17,512 nucleotides of DNA from an uncultured Oscillospiraceae bacterium (GTDB taxonomy: Bacteria > Bacillota_A > Clostridia > Oscillospirales > Oscillospiraceae): contig CAKTZK010000031.1 in the NCBI GenBank assembly GCA_934635515.1, positions 1 through 17,512 of the forward strand. The letters run 5' to 3'. The notes beneath the pieces are model-generated. The model was not told where the DNA came from. It did not search any database and worked only from the letters and a program-made list of their open reading frames with translations. Position 1 is the first letter of the stretch. The number at the start of each line of letters is the position of its first letter. A program made the translations under genes and the position numbers. This document shows positions 7,297 to 13,678 of this stretch, in pieces.

Positions 7297-8469
7297 ATGG
7301 AATCTACATTGAGAAGGACCTGGGCGGTCATCGACCTGGACACCCTGCGGGAAAACTATGAAAAGCTGCGCCGCCATATCGGCCCGGACGTAAAGTTTCT
7401 GGGCGTTGTAAAGGCCGACGCCTACGGCCACGGTGCCATCCAGGTGGCCCGGGTGCTGGAGAAGAGCGGGGCGGACTATCTGGCCGTCAGCAGCATTGAC
7501 GAGGCTATGGAGCTGCGCCTGGGGGGCATCAGCATGCCCATCCTGATCCTGGGCCATACCCCCAGGGAGCAGGTGAAAAAGCTCATAGAAAACAACATCA
7601 CCCAGGCCGTTACCTGCAAGGCCAAGGCCTTGGAGTACAGCGACGAGGCCGTCCGCTGCGGCGGCACTCTGAAAATACATATTAAAGTAGACACCGGCAT
7701 GTCCCGCCTTGGTTACCTGGTCAGCGGCCAGCACTTTGAAAGCGGCGTGGAGGGAATATGCGAGGCCTGCCGCCTGCCGGGGCTGGAGGCTGAGGGCATC
7801 TTCACCCACTTCGCCGTGTCCGACGAGCCGGAAAATGAGGAGAGCAGGGCCTACACCAAGGAGCAGTTTGCCCTGTTCACAGCGGTCATCGAAAAGGTAG
7901 AGGAAAAGCTGGGACGGAAGTTCCGCCTTCGCCACTGCGCCAATACCGGGGCTGTGGCCTACTGGCCGGAGATGCTTTTGGATATGGTCCGCCCGGGCCT
8001 GCTGCTCTACGGCTACGGCGACGGGGCTAAGAAGCTGGGCCTGCGCCCGGTAATGCGCCTCATGACCAGCGTAAGTACCATCAAGGTCTATGAGCAGGGC
8101 ACTACGGTCAGCTATGGGCGCCTATTTAAGACGGAGCGCACCACCCGCATGGGTGTGGTGCCCTACGGTTATGCCGATGGATTTTTCCGGTGCCTGTCGG
8201 ACCGCTGCAGCCTGATGACCGCTTATGGTCCGGCACCCCAGCGGGGCCGGATCTGCATGGACATGTGCATGATCGACCTGACGGACCTGCCTCGGGTGGA
8301 TGTGGGGGACGAGGTGGAGATCTTCGGGCCGGAAAATCCGGTGGAGAACCTGGCAGAGCTGGCCGGGACCATCCCCTATGAGCTGACCTGCGCCGTGAGC
8401 AAGCGGGTGCCCAGGGTGTACATCGAAAACGGAAAAGAGACGGAGCGGGAGCTGCTGCTGCGGTTTTAA
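7297..8469 (+). CDS. alr: Alanine racemase
   Basis: This 390-residue PLP enzyme interconverts L- and D-alanine for peptidoglycan and, in spore formers, for germination control. The PLP lysine is K39 in VVKADAYGHG. The second catalytic base is Y273 in TTVSYGRLFK. Other family marks are HIKVDTGMSRLGY (about 128-140), EGIFTHFAVSDE, MVRPGLLLYGY, VPYGYADGFFR and RGRICMDMCMIDLT. The start at 7297 is chosen because GAGGCG lies just upstream and the N-terminus RRTWAVIDLDTLRENY then matches the family; a longer frame from 7249 would overlap the lipoprotein gene. Only 13 nt separate it from that gene, indicating one operon. Confidence 0.97.
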   Translation: MESTLRRTWAVIDLDTLRENYEKLRRHIGPDVKFLGVVKADAYGHGAIQVARVLEKSGADYLAVSSIDEAMELRLGGISMPILILGHTPREQVKKLIENNITQAVTCKAKALEYSDEAVRCGGTLKIHIKVDTGMSRLGYLVSGQHFESGVEGICEACRLPGLEAEGIFTHFAVSDEPENEESRAYTKEQFALFTAVIEKVEEKLGRKFRLRHCANTGAVAYWPEMLLDMVRPGLLLYGYGDGAKKLGLRPVMRLMTSVSTIKVYEQGTTVSYGRLFKTERTTRMGVVPYGYADGFFRCLSDRCSLMTAYGPAPQRGRICMDMCMIDLTDLPRVDVGDEVEIFGPENPVENLAELAGTIPYELTCAVSKRVPRVYIENGKETERELLLRF

Positions 8470-8616
8470 AGGCACCGGCGTGACCTCGCCCGCATAGACT
8501 GGTTTGGGACGGACACGGCACGGTTTTTTCTGCGGAACGTATATTTTCGCAGGCTGCGTGGGACAATGAAAGTGACCCTAAAACACGGGTACTTTTTCCG
8601 GCGGAGTGTGAACCTT

Positions 8617-8982
8617 GTGGAATCAACTGTCAGACGGGGCGAAATATATTATGCGGATCTGAGCCCGGTGGTGGGCAGTGAGCAGGGGGGCGTGCGGCCG
8701 GTCCTGATCGTGCAGAACGACACCGGCAACCGCCACAGCCCCACTATTATTGCCGCGGCCATCACCTCCCGCACCGGCAAGGCCAAGCTGCCCACGCACA
8801 TCCAACTGCCCGGGCAGAGCTGCGGCCTGCCCCGGGACTCCATCATCCTGCTGGAGCAGATACGGACCTTGGACAAAAAGCGCCTGCGGGAGAAAATGGG
8901 CCGGGTGGAGGACAACATCATGCAGCAGGTGGACGAGGCCATTGCGGTGTCCTTCGGTCTGCCCCACGAGCGTTTGGTATGA
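8617..8982 (+). CDS. mazF: MazF/PemK family endoribonuclease toxin, no adjacent antitoxin
   Basis: This 121-residue protein matches Bacillus MazF (NdoA) closely: [71 protein letters not shown]. The residues equivalent to NdoA catalytic R25 and T48 are present as R27 and T50, so it should be an active sequence-specific mRNA interferase. The start is taken as GTG 8617, 10 nt after GGCGGAG; GTG 8608 is too close to that site, and ATG 8566 has no good site. In Bacillus a mazE-type antitoxin gene lies between alr and mazF. Here the 147 nt after alr hold no plausible antitoxin frame. A perfect-palindrome terminator follows. Confidence 0.94.
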   Translation: MESTVRRGEIYYADLSPVVGSEQGGVRPVLIVQNDTGNRHSPTIIAAAITSRTGKAKLPTHIQLPGQSCGLPRDSIILLEQIRTLDKKRLREKMGRVEDNIMQQVDEAIAVSFGLPHERLV

Positions 8983-9016
8983 GAGAAAACTCTACATACC
9001 GAACGAAAATAACTGA

Positions 9017-9050
9017 AAAAGAGGAGAAGGCCATGGCCTTCTCCTCTTTT
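9017..9050. terminator. Intrinsic terminator, perfect 34-nt palindrome
   Basis: AAAAGAGGAGAAGGCCA and its exact reverse complement abut, giving a 17-bp inverted repeat with no fixed loop, followed by TTTTG. It begins 34 nt after the mazF stop and would terminate transcription from either direction, isolating mazF from nrdR. Confidence 0.85.
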
Positions 9051-9089
9051 GTTCTGGGCACAATTCATAGTATTGTTACAAAAAATTGC

Positions 9090-9118
9090 TACCACATCTT
9101 GACGGAGTGTGGTACAAT
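9090..9118 (+). promoter_or_regulatory. Inverted repeat overlapping a candidate nrdR -10 element
   Basis: TACCACA (9090-9096) and TGTGGTA (9108-9114) form a perfect 7-bp inverted repeat with an 11-nt spacer. TACAAT (9113-9118), a good -10 hexamer, overlaps the right arm. No convincing -35 lies 16-18 nt upstream, which would suit a regulated promoter. The arms may be an operator. The binding protein is unknown, and I do not see a clear NrdR-box match. Confidence 0.4.
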
Positions 9119-9147
9119 ATTTGGACACCGAATAATCTATGCGCATA

Positions 9148-9168
9148 CCGTCCCTCTATCCGGGACGG
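9148..9168 (+). promoter_or_regulatory. Leader hairpin before nrdR
   Basis: CCGTCCC and GGGACGG form a perfect 7-bp GC-rich stem around a 7-nt loop, ending about 20 nt before the nrdR ATG and just ahead of its purine-rich ribosome binding site. It has no T run, so it is not a terminator; it may affect RNA stability or translation. Confidence 0.4.
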
Positions 9169-9188
9169 ATGGAAAGGGGAGAAGGACC

Positions 9189-9641
9189 ATGAAATGTCCC
9201 TATTGCGGATTTTCCGAGAGCAAGGTGGTGGACTCCCGCCCCGCCGACGAGGGCAGCATCCGCCGCCGCCGGGAGTGCCTGCAATGCGAGCGCCGCTTTA
9301 CCACCTACGAGACGGTGGAGAGCCTGCCGATGGTGGTCATCAAGAAGGACGGCAGCCGCCAGTCCTTTGACCGCAGCAAGGTCCTTCGGGGCATCCAGCG
9401 CAGCTGCGAAAAGCGGCCCGTGCCCGTGGCGGACATGGAGCGCATGGCTCTGGAGATCGAGCAGGAGCTGCAGAACAAGCTGGAGCGGGAGGTCAGCACG
9501 GAGCTGGTGGGCGAGATGGTCATGGACAAGCTGAAAAAGGCCGACGAGGTGGCCTATGTGCGCTTTGCCTCCGTGTACCGGCAGTTCAAAGACATCAACA
9601 CCTTTATGAGCGAGTTGAGCAAGCTGCTGAACGAGAAGTAA
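9189..9641 (+). CDS. nrdR: Transcriptional repressor NrdR
   Basis: NrdR represses ribonucleotide reductase genes in response to ATP/dATP. The 150-residue protein shows the full family layout: an N-terminal zinc ribbon with cysteines C3, C6, C30 and C33 ([30 protein letters not shown]), then an ATP-cone domain from about residue 46 ([22 protein letters not shown]) to [17 protein letters not shown]. The ATG at 9189 follows GGGGAGAAGG and gives the canonical N-terminus; the longer open frame upstream runs through the terminator and leader and is not real. No terminator is evident after the stop, where the repeat-rich spacer begins. Confidence 0.97.
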   Translation: MKCPYCGFSESKVVDSRPADEGSIRRRRECLQCERRFTTYETVESLPMVVIKKDGSRQSFDRSKVLRGIQRSCEKRPVPVADMERMALEIEQELQNKLEREVSTELVGEMVMDKLKKADEVAYVRFASVYRQFKDINTFMSELSKLLNEK

Positions 9642-9676
9642 GCCCCCAGGAATAGAAGCCTCCCCTGCCTAAATTG

Positions 9677-9795
9677 TAGGGCGGGGTGCCCTCACTCCGC
9701 CGCCCGGATGAAATGGGGCGATGTGGGCATCGCCCCCTACGAAGTTCTATCGATGAATGGCGTGTAGGGGCGGACGCCCCTGTCCGCCCGCCCGG
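9677..9795. repeat. Cluster of three hairpin-forming intergenic repeat units
   Basis: Three short palindromic units lie in a row. Unit 1: GGCGGGGTG/CACTCCGCC (9680-9701, 4-nt loop). Unit 2: GGGGCGATG/CATCGCCCC (9715-9736, 4-nt loop). Unit 3: GGGCGGAC/GTCCGCCC (9768-9789, 6-nt loop). Units 1 and 3 start with TGTAGGG and end in CGCCCGG; unit 2 ends in the reverse of that start (CCCCCTACG), so it is inverted. The stems are conserved in shape while their sequence differs, as in REP-like elements. The stretch is non-coding. Confidence 0.75.
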
Positions 9796-9823
9796 CTTGC
9801 ATCGCACTCCTTGCAAAAACCAT

Positions 9824-9867
9824 GTCATTGCGAAGCCAGTGCGCACACTGGCTGTGGCAATCCGTGA
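9824..9867 (+). repeat. Copy 2 of the dispersed intergenic repeat
   Basis: GTCATTGCGAAGCCAGTGCGCACAC (24 of 25 bases shared with 6621-6645 in opposite orientation) continues into CTGGCTGTGGCAATCCGTGA. GCCAGTG and CACTGGC (9835-9852) form a 7-bp stem with CGCA loop; ATTGC and GCAAT close an outer stem. This copy is longer than copy 1. Confidence 0.8.
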
Positions 9868-9877
9868 CCCCGTCCTC

Positions 9878-9931
9878 AAAGGCTCCCCTTTATAAGGGGA
9901 GCTGGCACGGCGAAGCCGTGACTGAGGGGTC
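9878..9931. repeat. Double-hairpin intergenic repeat (CTCCCC/GGGGAG type)
   Basis: GCTCCCCTT (9882-9890) and AAGGGGAGC (9894-9902) form a 9-bp stem with a TAT loop. CACGGC-GAA-GCCGTG (9906-9920) follows, then ACTGAGGGGT. From memory, similar double hairpins are scattered between genes of gut Oscillospiraceae and Faecalibacterium; I cannot check copy number here. It lies just past the stop of the minus-strand DUF4363 gene and could also stop transcription, although no strong T run is present. Confidence 0.7.
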
Positions 9932-9955
9932 GTGCTCCTTCGCGCACTCGTAAAC

Positions 9956-10336
9956 CTACAATATATTCCGCAGCGAAAGCCCCTGGTTTTCCTTCAGGAT
10001 GGTCAGCCGGGCGGAGAGCTCGGCCAGGTCTGCGGACAGCTCTTGGCTCTCCTGCAGGCGGGCCAAGACAAGGCACCGGCACAGCAGGGTCTCCACTTCG
10101 TCCAGCTCCTCATGCTCGGCCAGCATGTGAAGGCGCTTCTGCTTTTCCTGCCACCGGTCATGCAGGTCTTCCAGAACGGCCCGGGCTTTTGGCCAGTCCT
10201 GCTGCTCTGCGGCGGCTTCGGCCAGGGAAAGCTGCTGCTGCCACGCCTGAGCGCAGCGGCGGATGCTGCTGCCTGCAAGCAGAGACAGGAGAAAGGTCAG
10301 CAGCAGAATAAAAACGGGTATCCGGAATGATTTCAT
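9956..10336 (-). CDS. DUF4363 family protein
   Basis: This 126-residue protein has one N-terminal membrane segment or uncleaved signal (IPVFILLLTFLLSLLAG) followed by an all-helical, Glu/Gln/Leu-rich extracytoplasmic domain. It includes WPKARAVLEDLHDRWQEKQKRL and AEHEELDEVETLLCR, matching the DUF4363 pattern of W-K-x-L-E-W-x-K and a conserved DHEEI-like motif. Its ATG overlaps the stop of the DUF421 gene by 4 nt (ATGA), so translation is coupled. DUF4363 genes commonly sit directly behind DUF421 genes in Clostridia. The function is not established; the pair probably forms a membrane complex with the helical domain outside. Confidence 0.85.
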   Translation of the reverse strand: MKSFRIPVFILLLTFLLSLLAGSSIRRCAQAWQQQLSLAEAAAEQQDWPKARAVLEDLHDRWQEKQKRLHMLAEHEELDEVETLLCRCLVLARLQESQELSADLAELSARLTILKENQGLSLRNIL

Positions 10337-11016
10337 TTGGCACGATCCTTTACAATACAGACTGTCTCTCCCCGTTCGTCTACGCTGAGCAGAAACACCT
10401 GGCTGGGGGAGGAGACACCGTTTTTAGCCAGCTGCTTCTGAAGCCATGCCTCATTTCGGCCTGTCCGGCGCAGGTGGTCCCGCAGAAGACGACCGTCGTT
10501 GATGATGACCGTGGGGAGGAACACGTCATCCTCGTATGTCAGGCCCAGCTGCTGGGGAGTAGCAGGCTGGGCCACGGTGCGCAGCAGCACCGACAGCTGC
10601 CCGCCGGTCTCTAAAATGGCGTACTTCACGTCGCTGATGTCTGTGACGCCCTGGGTGCGCAGCTCCTCGAAAAGCTCGTCCAGGGTCAGGCGGTTGTGCC
10701 GCATGGCCTCCTGCTGGAGCTTTCCGTCCCGGATGATAATGGCGGGTTGGCCGCAGATGATGCGCCGAAAGCGCACATGCCGCAGGCTCAGGCAGCTGAG
10801 CAGCATGCTCATGGACAGCAGCGTTACAATAGGGATGATCCCGTCCAAAAGCGGGATACCAAAGTCCTGCATGGGCACGGAGGCCAGGTCCGACAGCAGC
10901 ATGGTCAGCACCAACTCAATAGGCTCCAGCTCGCCGATCTGCCGCTTGCCGGTGAGCCGAAGGCCCACAATGAGCAGCAGATAGAGAATAACGGTTCTGA
11001 AAAAAGCGGTCATCAT
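10333..11016 (-). CDS. DUF421 (YetF-like) membrane protein
   Basis: This 227-residue protein begins with about three membrane helices (residues 4-70) that contain the family signature LRLTGKRQIGELEPIELVLTM. A cytoplasmic domain follows with IRDGKLQQEAMRHNRLTLDELFEELRTQG and DVKYAILETGGQLSVL, both typical of YetF/YkjA-type DUF421 proteins. The start at 11016 (MMTAFFR) is 8 nt after AAAGGGGG; a longer frame to 11115 would enter the glmS leader. It is the first gene of a two-gene unit with DUF4363 and is divergent from glmS. In Bacillus, related DUF421 proteins have been tied to spore membrane properties; a similar role here is only a guess. Confidence 0.9.
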   Translation of the reverse strand: MMTAFFRTVILYLLLIVGLRLTGKRQIGELEPIELVLTMLLSDLASVPMQDFGIPLLDGIIPIVTLLSMSMLLSCLSLRHVRFRRIICGQPAIIIRDGKLQQEAMRHNRLTLDELFEELRTQGVTDISDVKYAILETGGQLSVLLRTVAQPATPQQLGLTYEDDVFLPTVIINDGRLLRDHLRRTGRNEAWLQKQLAKNGVSSPSQVFLLSVDERGETVCIVKDRAK

Positions 11017-11109
11017 ACGGTATACCCCCTTTCCGGCAGTATTTGCCCCGGGAGGTAGAAATATACATTTTTTGTTAACACAGAGAAGAAAGGAGGCTAT
11101 GGGGCGACC

Positions 11110-11260
11110 CATCACAAGCGCCAGCGCCCGCCCTGCGGGACGACGAGGAGGAGAGAGTATCGAGTTTTTCGGCGGAAGCTCTCCCGTACCGTCCGGGTAC
11201 GTACGCAGTCGGTAAATATGCGGGCGACCGCAAAACAGAGACGCTGCGGCCGGACAGGAA
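11110..11260 (+). ncRNA. glmS ribozyme (glucosamine-6-phosphate sensing)
   Basis: This self-cleaving leader RNA uses glucosamine-6-phosphate as cofactor and lowers glmS expression when product is abundant. The conserved core is present in order: cleavage site A|GCGCCAG (between 11117 and 11118); a hairpin CCCGC-CCT-GCGGG (11127-11139); GACGAGG (11142-11148); GGAGAG (11150-11155) pairing with CTCTCC (11179-11184) around TATCGAG and TTTTTCGGCGGAAG; a third hairpin CGTACC/GGTACG (11185-11201); and a fourth TGCGG-GCGA-CCGCA (11219-11232) followed by AAACAGAGA. This matches Bacillus glmS RNA position by position in the catalytic part. The 3' limit is approximate. About 75 nt separate it from the glmS start. 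Confidence 0.95.
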
Positions 11261-11335
11261 TGACAAATGTCTGTGTGTTTGTCCTTCCAGTCGTGAAATT
11301 TTTAAAAAACGAAACGATCAGGAGGAATCTTTAAT

Positions 11336-13171
11336 ATGTGTGGAATCGTAGGATTTGTGGGTAAGGAGCAGGCGGCTCCCATTTTGCTGGACGGCCTGCA
11401 GCGCCTGGAATACCGGGGCTATGACTCCGCCGGCGTGGCGGTGTTCGGCCCCGATGGGCTGCAGGTGAAAAAGTCCAAGGGCCGTCTGCAGGTCCTGAAG
11501 GACCTGACCCATGACGGCGCGGACCTGCCCGGCACCCTGGGCATCGGTCACACCCGCTGGGCCACCCACGGCGAGCCCAACGACATCAACGCCCATCCTC
11601 AGGTGAGCCGGAGCGGCCGCATCGCCGTGGTACACAACGGCATCATCGAGAATTTTTCGGAGCTGAAGGGCCAGCTGTTGCACAAGGGCTACCAGTTCAC
11701 CTCCGAGACGGACACCGAGGTGGTGGCCCAGCTGCTGGACTACTACTACAGCCAGTGCGGCGACATGGTGGAGGCTGTGCGGCGGATGCTCAACGCTGTG
11801 GAGGGGGCCTATGCCCTGGGCATCGTGTCCGCCGACGCACCGGACCGGCTCATTGCCGCCCGGAAGGACGCGCCGCTGCTGCTGGGCTACGGCGAGGGGG
11901 AGAACTTCATCGCCTCCGATGTCACCGCCATCATCCGCCACACCCGGGACATCTCCTACATGGAGGACGGCGAGATGGCCGTGCTGACCCGGGAGAGCAT
12001 CACCGTGTATAACGAACAGGGCCAGCCCGTGACCAAGAAGCACCACCATGTGGACTGGGACATCGGTGCCGCTGAAAAGGGCGGCTATGCCCACTTCATG
12101 CTCAAGGAGATTTTTGAGCAGCCCCGGGCCATCCGGGAGGCCACCGCCGCCCGGCTCCAGGGCGGACGGGTCATTTTGCAGGACCTGACCATGACCGAGG
12201 AGGAAATTCGCAATATCGGGCGCATTATCATCATCGCCTGCGGCTCGTCCTACCATGTGGGCATGGTGGGCAAGTACAACCTGGAGCGTATGCTCCGGCG
12301 CAGCGTGGAGGTGGTCTTGGCCTCCGAGTTCCGTTACAGCGACCCCATCGTGAAGCGCGGCGACCTGGTCATCGCCATCAGCCAGTCCGGCGAGACCCTG
12401 GACACCATGGCTGCCCTCCGGGAGGCCAAGAAGCGGGGGGCGCGCATCCTCTCCATCGTGAATGTGGTGGGCTCGTCCATCGCCCGGGAGTCGGATGATG
12501 TGCTTTACACCTGGGCCGGTCCCGAGATCGCCGTGGCCACCACCAAGGCCTACAGCACCCAGATGGCTGTGCTGAATATGCTGGGCCTGTACTTTGCCGA
12601 CATCCTGGGCACCATCGACCGCCAGACCTACAGCGAAATGGTCCGGGATATGCAGCGGGTGCCGGAGTATATTGAGACAATTCTGGAGTCTGCCGAGAGC
12701 ATCCACGACATCGCCAAGGAGATCTGCAAGAGCGAGGATGTGTTCTTTATCGGCCGCAACCTGGACTATGCCCTGTCCCTGGAGGGCAGCCTGAAGCTGA
12801 AGGAAATTTCCTACATCCACTCCGAGGCATACGCCTCCGGTGAGCTGAAGCACGGCACCATCTCCCTCATTGAGGAGGGCACCCTGGTCATCGCTCTGGG
12901 GACCTATGGGCCGCTGTTTGACAAGGCTCTGAGCAACGTGGTGGAGGTGCAGGCCCGGGGCGCCAAGGTCCTGGCCCTGACCACCCAGGCCCACGCTGAG
13001 GAGATGGGCCGCCATGTGCCCATGGTCATGACCATTCCGGACATCCATGAGATGCTGCTGCCCCAGCTGGGTGTGGTGCCGCTGCAGCTGCTGGCGTACT
13101 ACATCGCCCTGGAGCGCGGCTGCGACATCGACAAGCCCCGGAATCTGGCCAAGAGCGTGACGGTGGAGTAA
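11336..13171 (+). CDS. glmS: Glutamine--fructose-6-phosphate aminotransferase (isomerizing)
   Basis: GlmS makes glucosamine-6-phosphate from fructose-6-phosphate and glutamine, the entry step to UDP-GlcNAc for the cell wall. The 611-residue protein starts MCGIVGFVG, where Cys2 becomes the N-terminal nucleophile of the glutaminase domain (about 1-220; also HTRWATHGEPNDINAHP and HNGIIENFSEL). Two SIS sugar-isomerase domains follow, with CGSSYHVGMVGK near 302-313 and SQSGETLDT near 350. The C-terminus DKPRNLAKSVTVE is canonical. The ATG is 10 nt after AGGAGG (11320-11325). Control is by the ribozyme upstream. A small membrane protein gene follows after 3 nt. Confidence 0.98.
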   Translation: MCGIVGFVGKEQAAPILLDGLQRLEYRGYDSAGVAVFGPDGLQVKKSKGRLQVLKDLTHDGADLPGTLGIGHTRWATHGEPNDINAHPQVSRSGRIAVVHNGIIENFSELKGQLLHKGYQFTSETDTEVVAQLLDYYYSQCGDMVEAVRRMLNAVEGAYALGIVSADAPDRLIAARKDAPLLLGYGEGENFIASDVTAIIRHTRDISYMEDGEMAVLTRESITVYNEQGQPVTKKHHHVDWDIGAAEKGGYAHFMLKEIFEQPRAIREATAARLQGGRVILQDLTMTEEEIRNIGRIIIIACGSSYHVGMVGKYNLERMLRRSVEVVLASEFRYSDPIVKRGDLVIAISQSGETLDTMAALREAKKRGARILSIVNVVGSSIARESDDVLYTWAGPEIAVATTKAYSTQMAVLNMLGLYFADILGTIDRQTYSEMVRDMQRVPEYIETILESAESIHDIAKEICKSEDVFFIGRNLDYALSLEGSLKLKEISYIHSEAYASGELKHGTISLIEEGTLVIALGTYGPLFDKALSNVVEVQARGAKVLALTTQAHAEEMGRHVPMVMTIPDIHEMLLPQLGVVPLQLLAYYIALERGCDIDKPRNLAKSVTVE

Positions 13172-13174
13172 GAG

Positions 13175-13579
13175 ATGTTCCATCTGACTGTGGCGTTTTT
13201 GCCGTTTTTGCTGCTGGGATTGGGGATCGCCATTGCGGCGGTGCTCCTTACGGGCTTGGGCCTGCTGCTGGCAGCCCTGGCGGGCGGCACCTCGGTGGCG
13301 CTGCTGGTGAAGGATAAGAGCCTGAAGCGGCTGCTTCTGCTGGGCTGCGGCGTGCTGGCCCTGGCGGGCATCGCCTGCGTGGGACTGGTGCTGGGCTGGC
13401 CGTATCTTTTGGCGGCGGGCTGCTGCCTGGGAGCGGCGGCGTTGGCCATCGCGGGTCTGTGCGGCTGCAGGCGCATCGGCAATAAATACGGCCGGGTGGG
13501 AGCCACCCTGCTCTTTGCCTTTGCCGCCGCCGCGGCGGTGCTGTTCGGCGTTATCGTTGTGGCTGTCGGCGTGGGATAA
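13175..13579 (+). CDS. Small hydrophobic membrane protein behind glmS
   Basis: This 134-residue protein is dominated by Leu, Ala, Gly and Val. It has about four predicted membrane helices (roughly residues 7-45, 53-74, 76-95 and 108-133), with short charged turns KDKSLKR (about 46-52) and CRRIGNKYGR (about 98-107). The start codon lies only 3 nt after the glmS stop, with a purine-rich site inside the end of glmS, so it is co-transcribed and probably translationally coupled. The codon pattern fits a real gene, and a terminator follows closely. I do not recognise a family and cannot assign a function. Confidence 0.75.
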   Translation: MFHLTVAFLPFLLLGLGIAIAAVLLTGLGLLLAALAGGTSVALLVKDKSLKRLLLLGCGVLALAGIACVGLVLGWPYLLAAGCCLGAAALAIAGLCGCRRIGNKYGRVGATLLFAFAAAAAVLFGVIVVAVGVG

Positions 13580-13584
13580 ATACA

Positions 13585-13621
13585 GAGGAAAGAGGGAAGA
13601 AAACTTCCCTCTTCCTTTTTT
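13585..13621 (+). terminator. Intrinsic terminator of the glmS operon
   Basis: GGAAAGAGGGAAG (from 13587) and CTTCCCTCTTCC (13604-13615) form a 12-bp stem with one bulged A and an AAAA loop, followed by six to seven T residues (13615-13621). It starts about 5 nt after the stop of the membrane protein gene. Confidence 0.9.
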
Positions 13622-13640
13622 GCTCCGTTTGCGGTATAAT
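13612..13640 (+). promoter_or_regulatory. Candidate promoter of kamBC
   Basis: A perfect TATAAT (13635-13640) lies 17 nt after a weak TTCCTT (13612-13617), which overlaps the preceding terminator. The transcript start would fall near 13647, giving a leader of about 30 nt with AAAGGAG before the ATG at 13679. No riboswitch fits in this short leader. Confidence 0.5.
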
Positions 13641-13678
13641 AAAAAATTGAACGGCATTTCCCCGAAAGGAGAGAGAAT

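Noticed and set aside
8566..8616. Longer mazF form from the ATG at 8566
   Set aside because: There is no ribosome binding site before it, and the extra 17 residues do not match the family; GTG 8617 follows GGCGGAG at good spacing.
9107..9131. NrdR box (autoregulation site)
   Set aside because: A loose GTGT...ACAC pattern is present, but the centre does not fit the conserved AT-rich core well enough for me to claim it.
8979..9188. Upstream extension of nrdR from an ATG at 8979
   Set aside because: The extension would translate the perfect palindromic terminator and the promoter region. The ATG at 9189 gives the canonical zinc-ribbon N-terminus and has a good ribosome binding site.
9604..9895. 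Small open frames on both strands in the nrdR-DUF4363 spacer
   Set aside because: They consist of translated repeat hairpins, lack ribosome binding sites, and similar peptides appear wherever the repeat occurs (for example near 6621-6645).
9642..9955. CRISPR array
   Set aside because: The repeats are palindromic, of different sequence and unevenly spaced, with no constant direct repeat or unique spacers of equal length, and no cas genes are present.
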